Assembly (NCBI GenBank): GCA_946408355.1
Contig: CAMJRX010000001.1
Span: forward strand, 82,773 to 146,772
Source: an uncultured Selenomonadales bacterium
GTDB lineage: Bacteria > Bacillota > Negativicutes > Selenomonadales > Selenomonadaceae
Length of the DNA: 64,000 nucleotides
Reading direction: 5' to 3'
Shown here: positions 50,262 to 60,300 of the stretch, piece after piece
Numbering within the stretch: the first letter of the stretch is position 1
Layout: the number at the start of each line of letters is the position of its first letter
Translations under genes and position numbers: made by a program
The notes under the pieces: model-generated
The model's database searches: none
Seen by the model: the letters and a program-made list of their open reading frames with translations, nothing else
What the model was told of the DNA's origin: nothing

Positions 50262-50756
50262 GTGAATAAAATTTTGTTTACGCACATAACCCAGTCCCCA
50301 TACGGGACGGTAAAATTGGCGGCTAAAGTAGCTCAGCGCGTGCGCGAGGGCACTGTAATTTGTTTGGAAGGCGGCTTGGGCGCGGGTAAAACTCTTTTCG
50401 TACAGAGCATGGCGCGTACTTTGGGTGTTCAGGGCGAAGTGACCAGCCCGACTTTTAATTTGATGAGCGTCTACGAGGGATTTTGTCCGATTGTCCACTT
50501 TGATTTATATCGCTTGCGCACCGAAGACGAATTGGAAGACATTGGCTTTTACGAATACACCGACTTTCCGGAGGGGATTGTCTTCATTGAATGGGCAGAA
50601 AAATTTCCGAACGCTTTACCGGAAAATTACGTCGTGATAAAAATTGAGCGGATTAAAGACTCCAAAAACATGCGTCGGATAAGTTTTTCATGCGTAGGTG
50701 AGGAGCACGAGGATTTTATCAAAGAACTTGAAGAATTCGTTACAAAGGATGATTGA
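50262..50756 (+). CDS. tsaE: tRNA threonylcarbamoyladenosine biosynthesis ATPase TsaE
   Basis: P-loop ATPase of the t6A37 modification complex with TsaB and TsaD. Walker A is GGLGAGKTLFVQ, followed by VTSPTFNLMSVYEG and VHFDLYRL, then IVFIEWAEKFP. The start is uncertain: GTG 50262 is only a base away from GGAGG, while TTG 50274 has 11-nt spacing and gives an N-terminus closer to other TsaE proteins. Overlaps or abuts tsaB. Product about 160-164 residues. Confidence 0.93.
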   Translation: MNKILFTHITQSPYGTVKLAAKVAQRVREGTVICLEGGLGAGKTLFVQSMARTLGVQGEVTSPTFNLMSVYEGFCPIVHFDLYRLRTEDELEDIGFYEYTDFPEGIVFIEWAEKFPNALPENYVVIKIERIKDSKNMRRISFSCVGEEHEDFIKELEEFVTKDD

Positions 50757-50758
50757 GC

Positions 50759-51433
50759 TTGCGGATTTTGGGAATAGAAACTTCGACGCGGGCGGCAAGT
50801 GTGGCAGTAATTTCTGACGGAAAAATTTTGGCGGAAAGTTTACGCGAATCGCCGCAAAGTTTTTCAGAAACGTTAATGCCGCAAGTCGAGGAAGTCATAA
50901 AAATTTCGGGCACGTTTGAAAATCTGGACGCGGTAGCAGTGAGCATTGGTCCCGGCTCATTTACGGGCTTGCGAATCGGTTTGGCGACGGCTAAGGCATT
51001 GGCTTATGCGTGGGGAATAAAAATAATCGGCGTGCCAACGCTTTTGGCAATGTCTTACAACTTCCCAAATGCAAAAGTCGTGCCGCTAATCGACGCGCAA
51101 AAAAATCGTGCATATTATCAGTTGTTCGAGGATTTTTTATCGTTGACGGATTTAAAAATTGAGCCGATAGACAAAATAGTTAACGAGGTCGGAAATTTGG
51201 CTGGGGATTTTTTACTCTGCGGCGACGTGTTACACAAAATAAAAGTTCCATTGCCGCCGAATGTAAAACTTGCGCCATCACATTTAAGAATGCCGCGAGC
51301 GTCGGCAGTTGCAATCTGCGCGGCTGACTTAAACAAGTTCGATAACGTAATGAATTTGGAGCCGCTATATATCAGGCGTTCGGAGGCGGAAGAGCTATGG
51401 GAGAAGAGGCACGGCTTACCTTTCGAGCAATGA
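50759..51433 (+). CDS. tsaB: tRNA threonylcarbamoyladenosine biosynthesis protein TsaB
   Basis: Scaffold partner of TsaD, ASKHA fold, 224 residues. TTG 50759 gives the usual MRILGIETSTRAASVAV start and stands 9 nt after AAAGGA; the earlier TTG 50753 is too close. VSIGPGSFTGLRIGLATAKALAYAWGI is the family signature. The gene overlaps rimI by 37 nt. tsaD is not in this window. Confidence 0.94.
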   Translation: MRILGIETSTRAASVAVISDGKILAESLRESPQSFSETLMPQVEEVIKISGTFENLDAVAVSIGPGSFTGLRIGLATAKALAYAWGIKIIGVPTLLAMSYNFPNAKVVPLIDAQKNRAYYQLFEDFLSLTDLKIEPIDKIVNEVGNLAGDFLLCGDVLHKIKVPLPPNVKLAPSHLRMPRASAVAICAADLNKFDNVMNLEPLYIRRSEAEELWEKRHGLPFEQ

Positions 51434-51852
51434 CGCAAGAAGACGCGGACGCCGTTGCAGAAATTGAAGAGAAAAGTTTTGCCATGCCGTGGAAACGCGA
51501 GGATTTTTGGCATGAAGCAAAGAACGAATTAGCAACTTACATTGTCGGCGAACTTGACGGAAAAATTGTGGCTTATGCGGGCGCGTGGGTTTCGTTCAAT
51601 CAAGCGGAAGTCATGAGCGTGGCAGTTGAGCCGGAATATCGTGCGCAAGGCGTCGGGACAATTCTTTTCGGCGAACTTATTAAGGCAGTCAAAGCACGCG
51701 GCGCAACGGCGATAACTTTAGAAGTTCGACCGAGCAACACGGCGGCGATTAAACTTTACAAAAGCTTTGGACTTCGGAGCGTTGGACGGCGCAAAGGTTA
51801 TTATCTTGACAATGGCGAAGACGCGCTGATTATGTGGAATACGAAACTTTAA
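51397..51852 (+). CDS. rimI: Ribosomal-protein-alanine N-acetyltransferase RimI-like (GNAT)
   Basis: GNAT acetyltransferase of 151 residues, conserved next to tsaB. The acetyl-CoA loop is VEPEYRAQGVGTILFGELI (motif A Q/R-x-x-G-x-G/A), preceded by EVMSVAVEPEYR, followed by LEVRPSNTAAIKLYKSFGL. The start lies inside tsaB (37 nt overlap), with GGAAGAG upstream. Physiological substrate likely the N-terminus of ribosomal protein S18. Confidence 0.9.
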   Translation: MGEEARLTFRAMTQEDADAVAEIEEKSFAMPWKREDFWHEAKNELATYIVGELDGKIVAYAGAWVSFNQAEVMSVAVEPEYRAQGVGTILFGELIKAVKARGATAITLEVRPSNTAAIKLYKSFGLRSVGRRKGYYLDNGEDALIMWNTKL

Positions 51853-51879
51853 GCTATGAATTTAGGGAGGTTGATACCG

Positions 51880-52785
51880 ATGAATATTTTTTTGCGAGCG
51901 ACGCAAATTATCTGCTTCCTTATATTTTTATGTATGCCCTGCGTTTCAAATGCTCAAAGCGAACCGTCTTCAAACTGGTGGGAAAATAATATGGTGACGG
52001 CTAAGGGCTACGGTATTGCTCCGAAAAATGCTAATACTTTGCAACAAATACGAAGTTCTTCTCGCCGAGCCGCGATTATGGACGCCTACCGCGCATTGGC
52101 AGAACAAGTTAAAGGCGTTCACATAACGGCGGAAACTACGATAAAATCTCAAATTCTTTCCGGCGACATTGTGGAGAGCAGAGTTTCTGCCATAATCAGC
52201 GGAGCAGAGGTTTTGTCGGAAGAATTTGGCGCAGATGGCAGTTGCGTCGTTGTCGTGGGTCTTCCGGTTTACGGCGGTGTAAATTCCATTGCAAGCGTCG
52301 CTTTCAAGCCCGCTGATAAAAAAGATTTTCCGCACCCTACGAATCAATTTCAATCGGAAGGGAATTACACGGGGTTAATCATTGATTGCGGCGATTTGGA
52401 TTTAAAGCCCGTGTTGTCACCTGTCATACGCAACGCGGACAATCAAGCAATCTACAGTTACGATAACCTTGAGCGCGACAAGTTGATAGCAAGCGGCATG
52501 GTCGGCTATGCTATAAATAAAAATAATTATTCACGCCTCTCCTACGCCGCGCAGATTAAAAATAAACTCATGCTTCTAACGTCGACGAGCACAGGCAATG
52601 ATTTATCACGCGCCGGCAACAATCCTTTAATTATAAAGGCAACGCGCATGTCTGACGATAACAGTTGCCCCGTCGTATCGGTCGCTGATGCCGATAAAAT
52701 TCTTACGGAAAATCAAGCGTCGCACTTTTTGGATAACGGCTCTGTAGTTTTCACAGGATACAGAGTTGGCGGTATCAGAGTTTGA
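51880..52785 (+). CDS. LPP20-like secreted protein
   Basis: A 301-residue exported protein. ATG 51880 follows GGGAGG; it begins with a signal peptide (MNIFLRATQIICFLIFLCMPCVSNA). The next domain (about 45-150) resembles the LPP20 family: VTAKGYGIAP ... SSRRAAIMDAYRALAEQVKGVHITAETT ... ISGAEVLSEE. The remainder (about 160-301) is unrecognised, though it has alternating hydrophobic stretches. The cyclase gene starts 1 nt after its stop, suggesting co-expression with a transmembrane sensor. It could be a periplasmic partner for the CHASE2 domain, which is only inferred from position. Confidence 0.72.
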   Translation: MNIFLRATQIICFLIFLCMPCVSNAQSEPSSNWWENNMVTAKGYGIAPKNANTLQQIRSSSRRAAIMDAYRALAEQVKGVHITAETTIKSQILSGDIVESRVSAIISGAEVLSEEFGADGSCVVVVGLPVYGGVNSIASVAFKPADKKDFPHPTNQFQSEGNYTGLIIDCGDLDLKPVLSPVIRNADNQAIYSYDNLERDKLIASGMVGYAINKNNYSRLSYAAQIKNKLMLLTSTSTGNDLSRAGNNPLIIKATRMSDDNSCPVVSVADADKILTENQASHFLDNGSVVFTGYRVGGIRV

Positions 52786-52786
52786 C

Positions 52787-54562
52787 ATGAAAATTATTCA
52801 AGCGTTGTTAATTGCCTCGCTTATAACGACGATGGCAGCGGCGGGTTTGTTGGACGATTTCGACTATAAAGTTTCCGATTGGCTCTATCAAAAACAGGGC
52901 GCGATAACTTCAGACATTGTTGTTGTAGGCATTGATTCAAAGACTATTAATAAACTTGGTTCCATGTCGTCGTGGGTTCGGCGCGATATTGCAAAGGTTA
53001 TTGATTACATGAACACCAACGCGCCGCCCGCTGTTATCGGCATGGATTTTCTTTTTACCGGCGACAATCCCAATGCTCCCGAATTCGATAAAAAACTTGC
53101 TGAAGTCGTCGCTAAGTATGGAAATGTCGTAGTTGCCTCTGCAGTTATTGCTGACGAAGATTTTGACGACCCGCACGCTATGTGGAGTGAAACTTGGCAA
53201 TGGGATTCGCCATTCCCCGCGCTGGCGCAAGCAACTGATACTGGACATATCTGCGAACCCTCTGACGCGGACGGAATTATTCGGCACCAGTTGCTTTTCG
53301 TAAATACTGAGGAGCGCGGACGGCTTACTTCCTTTGCTAGAGTTCTTTACGAAAAGTTCTGTCAAGCTAGAGGCATTGCGCCTAATCCGCCGCCGACAAC
53401 GGAAAGCAACGGGCTGTATTATCTGCCGTTCACCGCTAAAAGTTATACAGATATAAGTTTCGTTGACTTGTTGGAAAGTAAAGTGGACGCTGAAGTTTAT
53501 CGCGACAAAATTGTTTTAATCGGTGCGCTTGCGCCTGGCATGGGCGAAGATTTTTTTACTGCTTTGGATCGTTCCGCGCCCGTGTACGGCGTCAACATTC
53601 ACGCCAACGCAATTCAAGCTTTCCAAAAAAATTTTTTCCCGCATGAGGCTGAACAATCTTTACAGTTGCTGATTCTTTTTATCGTGAGTTTTATGTCGGG
53701 GATTTTTTTTCAGTCGTGGAAATTGCAACGTATTTTGATCGCGTGGCTTATTATTTTTTTTGGTTGGTTCGGGCTGTGCAAAATTTTTTACAGCAACGAA
53801 ATTATTTTGCATGTCGTATGGATACCGCTTGCCGTCAGCGTTTTATTTATCATCTCCGTCGCGATTAATTACACTCGCGCCCGCGCAGAAAAGGATAAAG
53901 TCACTTCAACTTTTGGGCGATATGTTGACCCAACGATTATGAATCAACTGCTAAGTTCTGATGCAGCTCTTGACGTTGGCGGCACGTTGCGCAATATCGC
54001 CGTGCTTTTTGTAGATATTCGCGGCTTTACGACTATGAGCGAACGACTTCCTGCGCCGGAGGTTGTCGAGATACTTAACAAATATTTGACGCTTACGACG
54101 GATTGTGTAAGACGACATCACGGCACGTTAGATAAATTTGTTGGTGATTGCACTATGGCTTTTTGGAACGCGCCAATTACGCAAGATAAGCCAGTTTTGC
54201 TTGCCTGCCGCGCCGCTATGGATATGATTAATGGCTCGGAGAAATTACTGGCGGAACTCAAGAAAACTTATGGTTGCGAAGTCGCTTTTGGCGTCGGAGT
54301 TCATTGGGGAAGCGCGGTCGTTGGCAATATCGGCAGTCCGTTCAGAATGGATTACACCGCCATTGGTGATACGGTTAACACGGCGGCGCGTCTTGAGGCG
54401 AATGCGCCCGGCGGGAAAATTTTTATCTCGCGTGCAGTGGCAGATATTTTAGGTTCGCAAGCTACGGTCACGTCGCTGGGAAATAAAATAAAACTTAAGG
54501 GCAAAAAGGAAGGCTTTGAAGTTTTGACGCTTGACGCATTAAAAGAAGTGGAGGAGGCTTAA
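52787..54562 (+). CDS. CHASE2-domain adenylate/guanylate cyclase
   Basis: Membrane-bound class III nucleotide cyclase, 591 residues. An N-terminal helix, then an extracellular CHASE2 domain (about 20-275; VVVGIDSKTINKLG, VIGMDFLFTGDNP, VLIGALAPGMGEDFFTALDRSAPVYGVNIHANAI), three transmembrane helices (about 285-370), and a catalytic domain (about 390-560; AVLFVDIRGFTTMSERLP with metal Asp, DKFVGDCTMAFWNAP, MDYTAIGDTVNTAARLE with the transition-state Asn/Arg). It should make cAMP (or cGMP) in response to an outside signal. Directly followed by an MBL-fold enzyme and a GAF-GGDEF protein. Confidence 0.93.
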   Translation: MKIIQALLIASLITTMAAAGLLDDFDYKVSDWLYQKQGAITSDIVVVGIDSKTINKLGSMSSWVRRDIAKVIDYMNTNAPPAVIGMDFLFTGDNPNAPEFDKKLAEVVAKYGNVVVASAVIADEDFDDPHAMWSETWQWDSPFPALAQATDTGHICEPSDADGIIRHQLLFVNTEERGRLTSFARVLYEKFCQARGIAPNPPPTTESNGLYYLPFTAKSYTDISFVDLLESKVDAEVYRDKIVLIGALAPGMGEDFFTALDRSAPVYGVNIHANAIQAFQKNFFPHEAEQSLQLLILFIVSFMSGIFFQSWKLQRILIAWLIIFFGWFGLCKIFYSNEIILHVVWIPLAVSVLFIISVAINYTRARAEKDKVTSTFGRYVDPTIMNQLLSSDAALDVGGTLRNIAVLFVDIRGFTTMSERLPAPEVVEILNKYLTLTTDCVRRHHGTLDKFVGDCTMAFWNAPITQDKPVLLACRAAMDMINGSEKLLAELKKTYGCEVAFGVGVHWGSAVVGNIGSPFRMDYTAIGDTVNTAARLEANAPGGKIFISRAVADILGSQATVTSLGNKIKLKGKKEGFEVLTLDALKEVEEA

Positions 54563-54568
54563 CTCTTT

Positions 54569-55351
54569 ATGAACAATTTTAAATTAACTGTTTTGGGTAC
54601 ACGCGGTTCTGTGCCTATGGAAGGAAAAAATTTTGAGATTTATGGCGGCGCGACTTCCTGTTACAAAGTTCAAGCCGACAATGAGGAAATTTATTTGGAC
54701 GCTGGATCCGGTATCGTAAGTGCATTGCCCAAAGCAAATTCCAACATAACAATTTTGTTGACGCATATGCATTTGGATCATTTAGTCGGATTGCCATTTT
54801 TTATTGCGCTGACACAAAAGGATAGACCGATTGAAATTTATTCCGCCAAAAGAGTTGGACTCATGCCAAAAGAGGCGATTGACAAATTGATAAGCAATCC
54901 TTTCTGGCCGTGCAAGATTGAGGATTATCCGGCGAAGGTTAGCTTTCATCTGTTGCCGGAAAAATTTTTTATCGGGGAAGTGGAAGTCGACACAATGGAA
55001 GGTTCGCACCCAAAAGGCGCGACGATTTATCGGCTGACATATAAAGGCAAATCAATAGTTCACGCTACGGACTTTGAACATAATCCTGAAGCTTGCCAGG
55101 CGTTGGCTGATTTTGCTAAAGGCTGTGACATTTTGCTTTACGACGCGCAATACACGACGGAAGAATATTCCCGATATAAAGGTTATGGACATTCCACGCC
55201 GGAAGAGGGAATTAAAGTTGCGACGGCGGCGGGAGTTAAGAAACTTATTTTTGTACACCACGCGCCGTTGAGAAATGACGAGGAACTTGCCGGATTGGAA
55301 CGCAAATTTGGCGTTCAGTTTGCAAAAGCTGGAGACGAGTTTTTACTTTGA
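54569..55351 (+). CDS. MBL-fold metallohydrolase
   Basis: A 260-residue metallo-beta-lactamase fold enzyme. LTVLGTRGSVP, LDAGSGI and the metal motif LTHMHLDHLVGLPFF (HxHxDH) are present, with further ligands in EGSHPKGATIYRL, HATDFEHNPE and YGHSTPEEG, VHHAP. The N-terminal TRGSVP resembles RNase Z and class II cyclic-nucleotide phosphodiesterase relatives. It lies between a cyclase and a diguanylate cyclase and so could hydrolyse a cyclic nucleotide; a role in signalling is inferred. Overlaps the next gene frame but not its chosen start. Confidence 0.85.
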   Translation: MNNFKLTVLGTRGSVPMEGKNFEIYGGATSCYKVQADNEEIYLDAGSGIVSALPKANSNITILLTHMHLDHLVGLPFFIALTQKDRPIEIYSAKRVGLMPKEAIDKLISNPFWPCKIEDYPAKVSFHLLPEKFFIGEVEVDTMEGSHPKGATIYRLTYKGKSIVHATDFEHNPEACQALADFAKGCDILLYDAQYTTEEYSRYKGYGHSTPEEGIKVATAAGVKKLIFVHHAPLRNDEELAGLERKFGVQFAKAGDEFLL

Positions 55352-55365
55352 CAGAGGGAATTACA

Positions 55366-56373
55366 ATGACGAGCAAAAAATTTTCGGCAGAGGAAATGCT
55401 GAATAAAATTTTTACAATCATGCAAACTTTGTATGACGAAATGCGCCTAAACCAAAGCGGGCAGAGTACGCACCTCAAAGTATTTGAAATTTTTGCGGAG
55501 TTGGGGCGAACACTTGTCGGCGCAGATAGAGCAAGTTTTTGGCGTTGGGATAAGCGAGCGCATTTGTTGATGACGACTGCCGCGACAGGCACCGAACAAA
55601 TTATCATAAGCGACAAAAGCGGGCTAGTCGGTCAAGCTCTTGCAGAAAATCGCGCAATTTTAACTAACGACCCATATAATAACCCGAATTTTAACGCCGC
55701 AGTCGACAAAAAAACCGGCTACTTAACGAAGTCAATCCTCGTTATGCCGGTGTCGAATTGTCACGGCGAAATTATCGGGGCTTATCAAGTCATCAACAAG
55801 CTTGACGACGACGCGGGCTTTGACGAAATCGAAGATACCAAACGCCTTTCAATCGCGGCGTTTATTTGCGGCATGGCTCTTGAAAGCGACATGTTTCTTG
55901 CCGATTCGCAACGCGATAAACTTACGGAGCTGAAAAATCGTTTTGGCTTCCACAGCGATTATCAGACAAAATATCGGCAAGCTACGCCGCCAACGTCGCT
56001 GATTATCTGTGACATTGATTTTTTCAAGAAGGTCAACGATACTTACGGGCACAATGCCGGCGACGCGGTTTTAATTCACGTAGCAAAAATTTTATCGACA
56101 ATAAGCGGTAATGCTTACAGGTGGGGCGGCGAGGAATTTATAATCGTCCTTGAGGGTGCGAATATTTCCGGCGCGGCGTTCACAGCTGAACAAATTCGCC
56201 AAGCCGTGATGAATTCAGTTTGCAAATTCGAGGATAAAGAAATTCGCGTGACGATGAGTTTTGGCTGTGCTGAAATTAATTCCGCGCTATCGATTGAAGA
56301 TAATATAAAAATTGCAGACGCCCGCCTTTATCGTGCTAAGGAAACAGGGCGCAACCGGGTCGTAACTTCCTAA
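55366..56373 (+). CDS. GAF-GGDEF diguanylate cyclase
   Basis: Cytoplasmic c-di-GMP synthase, 335 residues from ATG 55366 (GAGGGA upstream). A GAF domain (about 30-185; ADRASFWRWDKRAHLL, GLVGQALAENRAILTNDPYNNPNF, SILVMPV) is followed by a GGDEF domain (about 195-335; DKLTELKNRFGF, IICDIDFFKKVNDTYGHNAGDAVL and active-site GGEEF in YRWGGEEFIIV). No RxxD inhibitory site was noticed upstream of GGEEF. Fourth signalling-type gene in a row, so cAMP and c-di-GMP outputs may be linked. Confidence 0.93.
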   Translation: MTSKKFSAEEMLNKIFTIMQTLYDEMRLNQSGQSTHLKVFEIFAELGRTLVGADRASFWRWDKRAHLLMTTAATGTEQIIISDKSGLVGQALAENRAILTNDPYNNPNFNAAVDKKTGYLTKSILVMPVSNCHGEIIGAYQVINKLDDDAGFDEIEDTKRLSIAAFICGMALESDMFLADSQRDKLTELKNRFGFHSDYQTKYRQATPPTSLIICDIDFFKKVNDTYGHNAGDAVLIHVAKILSTISGNAYRWGGEEFIIVLEGANISGAAFTAEQIRQAVMNSVCKFEDKEIRVTMSFGCAEINSALSIEDNIKIADARLYRAKETGRNRVVTS

Positions 56374-56389
56374 GGAGGAAAAATTTTTC

Positions 56390-57268
56390 ATGCAGATAAA
56401 AGGAACGCTGATGCTTTTGGGCGCGGCGTTTTTTTGGGGAACAACTTTTGTAGCACAACTAACGGGAATGGACGGATTAGGTCCTTTTTCTTATGCGACG
56501 GGCAGATATTTGACAGGATTTTTATCGTTAATCGCAGTGGCAATTTTTACGCGCAAAAGTCGAGCTGTGGAGCGTCGGAAGAAAAATTATCAGCGCGGCT
56601 TTTTAATCGGCTTGCTAATCGGTCTGGTATTGTTTATCGCTAGTTCCATGCAACAAATCGCTCTGCAATATTCAACGGCGGGCAAGGCGGCGTTTATCAC
56701 GTGCCTTTATATCGTGTTCGTGCCGCTCGGCGCAAAATTTTTAGGTAAAATAATTCGTCGGGAAAATTGGCTGGGCGCGGGCTTTGCAATCGTTGGTTTG
56801 TACTTGTTGGCAATCGGCGATGGATTTTCAATTCAAATTGGAGACGCAATACTTTTTGTTAGTGCATTTGTATGGACGGCGCAAATTTTATTAATCGACC
56901 GTTTCGCCTCCAAAGTAGACTTAATCGAATTATCTGCCGCGCAGATTTTTATCGTGATGATTTTAAGTTTTGCGGCAATGTTCTCATTCGAGACGCCGCA
57001 TTTGTCAGCAATGTTAAACGCATGGTTCCCGATACTTTATGGCGGCGTAATGAGCGCGGGCGTTGCGTTCACATTGCAAAACTATGGACAACGTTACGCG
57101 GAACCAGCGACCGCCGCAATCTTAATGAGTTTCGAGGCAATCTTTGGAGCGTTGGCGGGCTGGTTTTTCTTAGGTGAAGTCATGAGTTCACGAGAAATTT
57201 TCGGCTGTGTGCTAATGTTAATCGGTATGCTTGCGACGCAATGGACGCTGATAAAAAAATCTGTATAA
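56390..57268 (+). CDS. EamA-family (DMT) transporter
   Basis: Ten-helix drug/metabolite transporter, 292 residues, formed by two EamA repeats. ATG after AAGGAGG. Typical GAAFFWGTTFVAQL start, TAGKAAFITCLYIVFVPLGAKFLG at the end of repeat one and AILMSFEAIFGALAGWFFLGEVMSSREIFGCVLMLIGM in repeat two. Substrate unknown; likely exports an amino acid or metabolite. Ends with a terminator. Confidence 0.92.
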   Translation: MQIKGTLMLLGAAFFWGTTFVAQLTGMDGLGPFSYATGRYLTGFLSLIAVAIFTRKSRAVERRKKNYQRGFLIGLLIGLVLFIASSMQQIALQYSTAGKAAFITCLYIVFVPLGAKFLGKIIRRENWLGAGFAIVGLYLLAIGDGFSIQIGDAILFVSAFVWTAQILLIDRFASKVDLIELSAAQIFIVMILSFAAMFSFETPHLSAMLNAWFPILYGGVMSAGVAFTLQNYGQRYAEPATAAILMSFEAIFGALAGWFFLGEVMSSREIFGCVLMLIGMLATQWTLIKKSV

Positions 57269-57274
57269 AAAAAT

Positions 57275-57304
57275 CCCCGCCGATTTTGGCAGGGTATTTT
57301 TTTT
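57275..57304 (+). terminator. Terminator after EamA gene
   Basis: CCCCGCC/GGCAGGG stem with one mismatch, six-base loop, followed by TATTTTTTTT. Confidence 0.82.
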
Positions 57305-57382
57305 ATTGGCCGTTGACAAGTAATAATGAATACTCTTTATCCGCCGAAATGATTCAGCCCAAAATTATTGCGCGTTATGAAA

Positions 57383-60300
57383 TTATTTTCCAATAGCCTC
57401 ATTCATCGCCGAAATAATTTCCGCGCGCTTTAAGTCGGTCGGCGTCAAAGTTTCATTAGTAGAACGGTCGAAGGTGCACAACGCAGAGTACAAACAATAA
57501 TTGCAAGCGTCTTTATCGGAAAATTTCGCGGGCTTAACGTCGATACAACCGCTCAAAATTTTTTCGGCAGTCGTTTCTAAAATTTTTTCCGCGTAGTTGA
57601 TAATCGTCTGAAAATCTGCGCGGCTAACGAGATTTTTTTTAGCAAAGTCAACGAAATTTTCCGTGCTGTCGACGGCTTTTTTTATTTCATCGTCGACGCG
57701 AATCAGTCCAGGCATTTTCAATTCCTGTTTTGCTTCCTCTGCCGCCTCCGAATCAGTTTTGCCGCCTTTGGTAGAAATTTTAAGCAGACAATAAAGCATT
57801 GCGCCAGCTTCGCGCCCGTCAACTTCAGAAAGACTTTTAGCTGCGTCGAGATAAATTGACAGTTGCAAGCTTAACCCATGATAAATTTTTTTCAAGTTGA
57901 TTGACGCATTGTCGGTTTTGTAGTCGATAATCAGAAAATATTTTTCGTCGCCGCTTAAATCGATTCGGTCAATGCGCCCGTTCAAATTTAATTCCACGTC
58001 GTCAATTTTTTTGTCGTCGTAAAATCTCTGCTCGAAAATTTGCGGGTGAAATTCGCTAACTTTATCCAGCGCAATCAAGCGCGTTAAAGATTCCACAGCA
58101 ACTTTTTTAATGCGTTCGCGGCGGTGCTCCAAAGTTTTCGTGCTAAGCAAAATTTTATTGTGTACACGCGGCGTTAAGTCATTGATAATTTTTTCAACGC
58201 GCCCGCTTAACTCAATCGCACCGACTGACGACCATTGACGATTTTCCTTTTTTAAATCGCGACCAAATTGGCTCATGACGGCGTGCAAAATATTTCCAAT
58301 GTCGGGAACTTGAACTTTATATTCGACGCGCTCTTGAAGATTAAGCCCATACTTAGCAAAATATTTAAATGGGCATTCGTTGAAACTTTCAATGCGGGTA
58401 ATGTCGGCTCGCATTTTTTTCTTTGGCGCGTAAAGTTTTTGAGACGTCTCTTTGGATAAAGATTTTTCGCCCGCCGCGAAGATTTCACTGCCTAAATTTT
58501 GCAATACGTCGAGTTCAACCTTTTGAGTTTGGAGCGGGAATATTACGCGGATTTTGTTCAGCAAACTTGACGCGGAAATTTTTTTGCCTTCAGCGTCGCC
58601 TATTGAATATGACAAATATAAAAGTTCACGCGCCTCAGTTAGCCCGCGATAGATTAAAAATTTTTCTGCTAAAGCCTGTTCGCGTCCGCCCTTAGAAATT
58701 TCAAAGCCCGATTCGTTCAGTCGCAATCTGTCAGCGTCGTTTAGTAAATTTTTTTCGGCGACTTTGCGCGGGAAGTTTTCATCGTCGAAACCCAAAACGA
58801 ATATTGCCCGCGAATTTTGCAATGAATTCTGCTCAAATTGCGCAATCGTCACTTCGTCAAGTCCCGGCGGAATCAGCGACATTTCCAGCGCGTCAAGCCC
58901 CTCGCCGATTATTGATTCAAATTCCGCCCGTTTAATTGGCTCTTCGCCTAAAGCCTCAACGACTTCCTCGAAAAGATTTATCACGTCGTCCCAAATTTTT
59001 AGGTGTTCTCTCGAAAGCGCAAGATTGCCGCGATTTTCTTCAGCTTGCGACCAATCTAAAAGTTTTTCGTAAACGTTGAGTTCCTCCAGCAATTTGAACA
59101 GTGCCGTTGTCAGCGCAGTTACATCATCTTCCGACGCCTTTACACGCTCCGAAAAATTTATCAGCGGCGCGGCAGATTTTTTTCTAATCGCGTTGATTTG
59201 TTCAAGATAAGCCGCCTCGTCAGGATTGGCGGGTTGAATTGGCGCGTCCAAAGATTTTACTCGCCGATAATCCCACGTCTTTTGCCAATTTCCCGCGCCC
59301 TTTAAGCCGAACTCCACAACGTAATTTTCTAGCAAATCAACTTCCTCTTGCGTCACGTCGAAAAATCCCGTCTTTAAGCAACGGAAAATTGATTCACGTC
59401 GCCAGCCGCGCAGGATTTCCAAAGCTGAACGAATTAATTCTGCCAGTGGGTGATTCGCCGCCGCCCGTTTCATGTCGATAAAATACGGTATCGCGTGAAC
59501 TTCGAATATCGGCTTGATTAGCGCAAAATAACTTTCGTCGCGTGTCAAAACTCCGATTTCGCGCAACCGATAATTTTTTTTGAGCAGTTGCAAAATTTCT
59601 TGTGCTACGCCTTCGACCTCTGCACGACGATTAACAGCCTCAATAATTTTTAATCCCGCTGTACCGTCAAATTTTTTCGGCTTATAATCAAAAAGTCTTT
59701 GCTCCAAAATCTTCAGCGGCTCGAATTTAAATCTGCACGGCGTATTCAGACGAGTAATTTTAAATTCAATCTTTAAATCGTCAGCCATTTTGCGCAGTAT
59801 TTTAAATGTCTCGAATGAGCGATTAAAAATGCCAACCTCTGAAACATTTTCACGGCTGTTGAAGTCCGTATCCATTGGCAAAGTTATATGAACGTTCCTA
59901 GCGCAGGTGAAAAGTTTACGCAAAAAATTTCGTTGCTTAGGGTCGAAGAAAATAAATCCGTCAATAAAAATTTCCGCGCTCTCGATTGTCAGCGATTGCT
60001 CCATGAATTCCGTTGCCCGTTCCAATAAATTTTCGTCGTCAGTTAATTTGTCAGTCAATACCGCTGTAAAATCTTCCGCCAAAAGTTTCAAGTCGCGCAG
60101 TTTATCTTTGAGTTCGTCGTCTGAAACTTTATCCGCCGCCTCGTCGAGTTTATCCGCGTCGATTGAATAAGTTTTCAGTTCCTTTAATTCGTCCGATAAA
60201 ATTTCCGCGAATCCGTGTTGCTTAGCCGCCCGAACGAAATATTTTAAATCGCCAGCCTTATCGCGTCTCAGTAAAATTTTTCTAAGCAAAAGTCGCCGTC

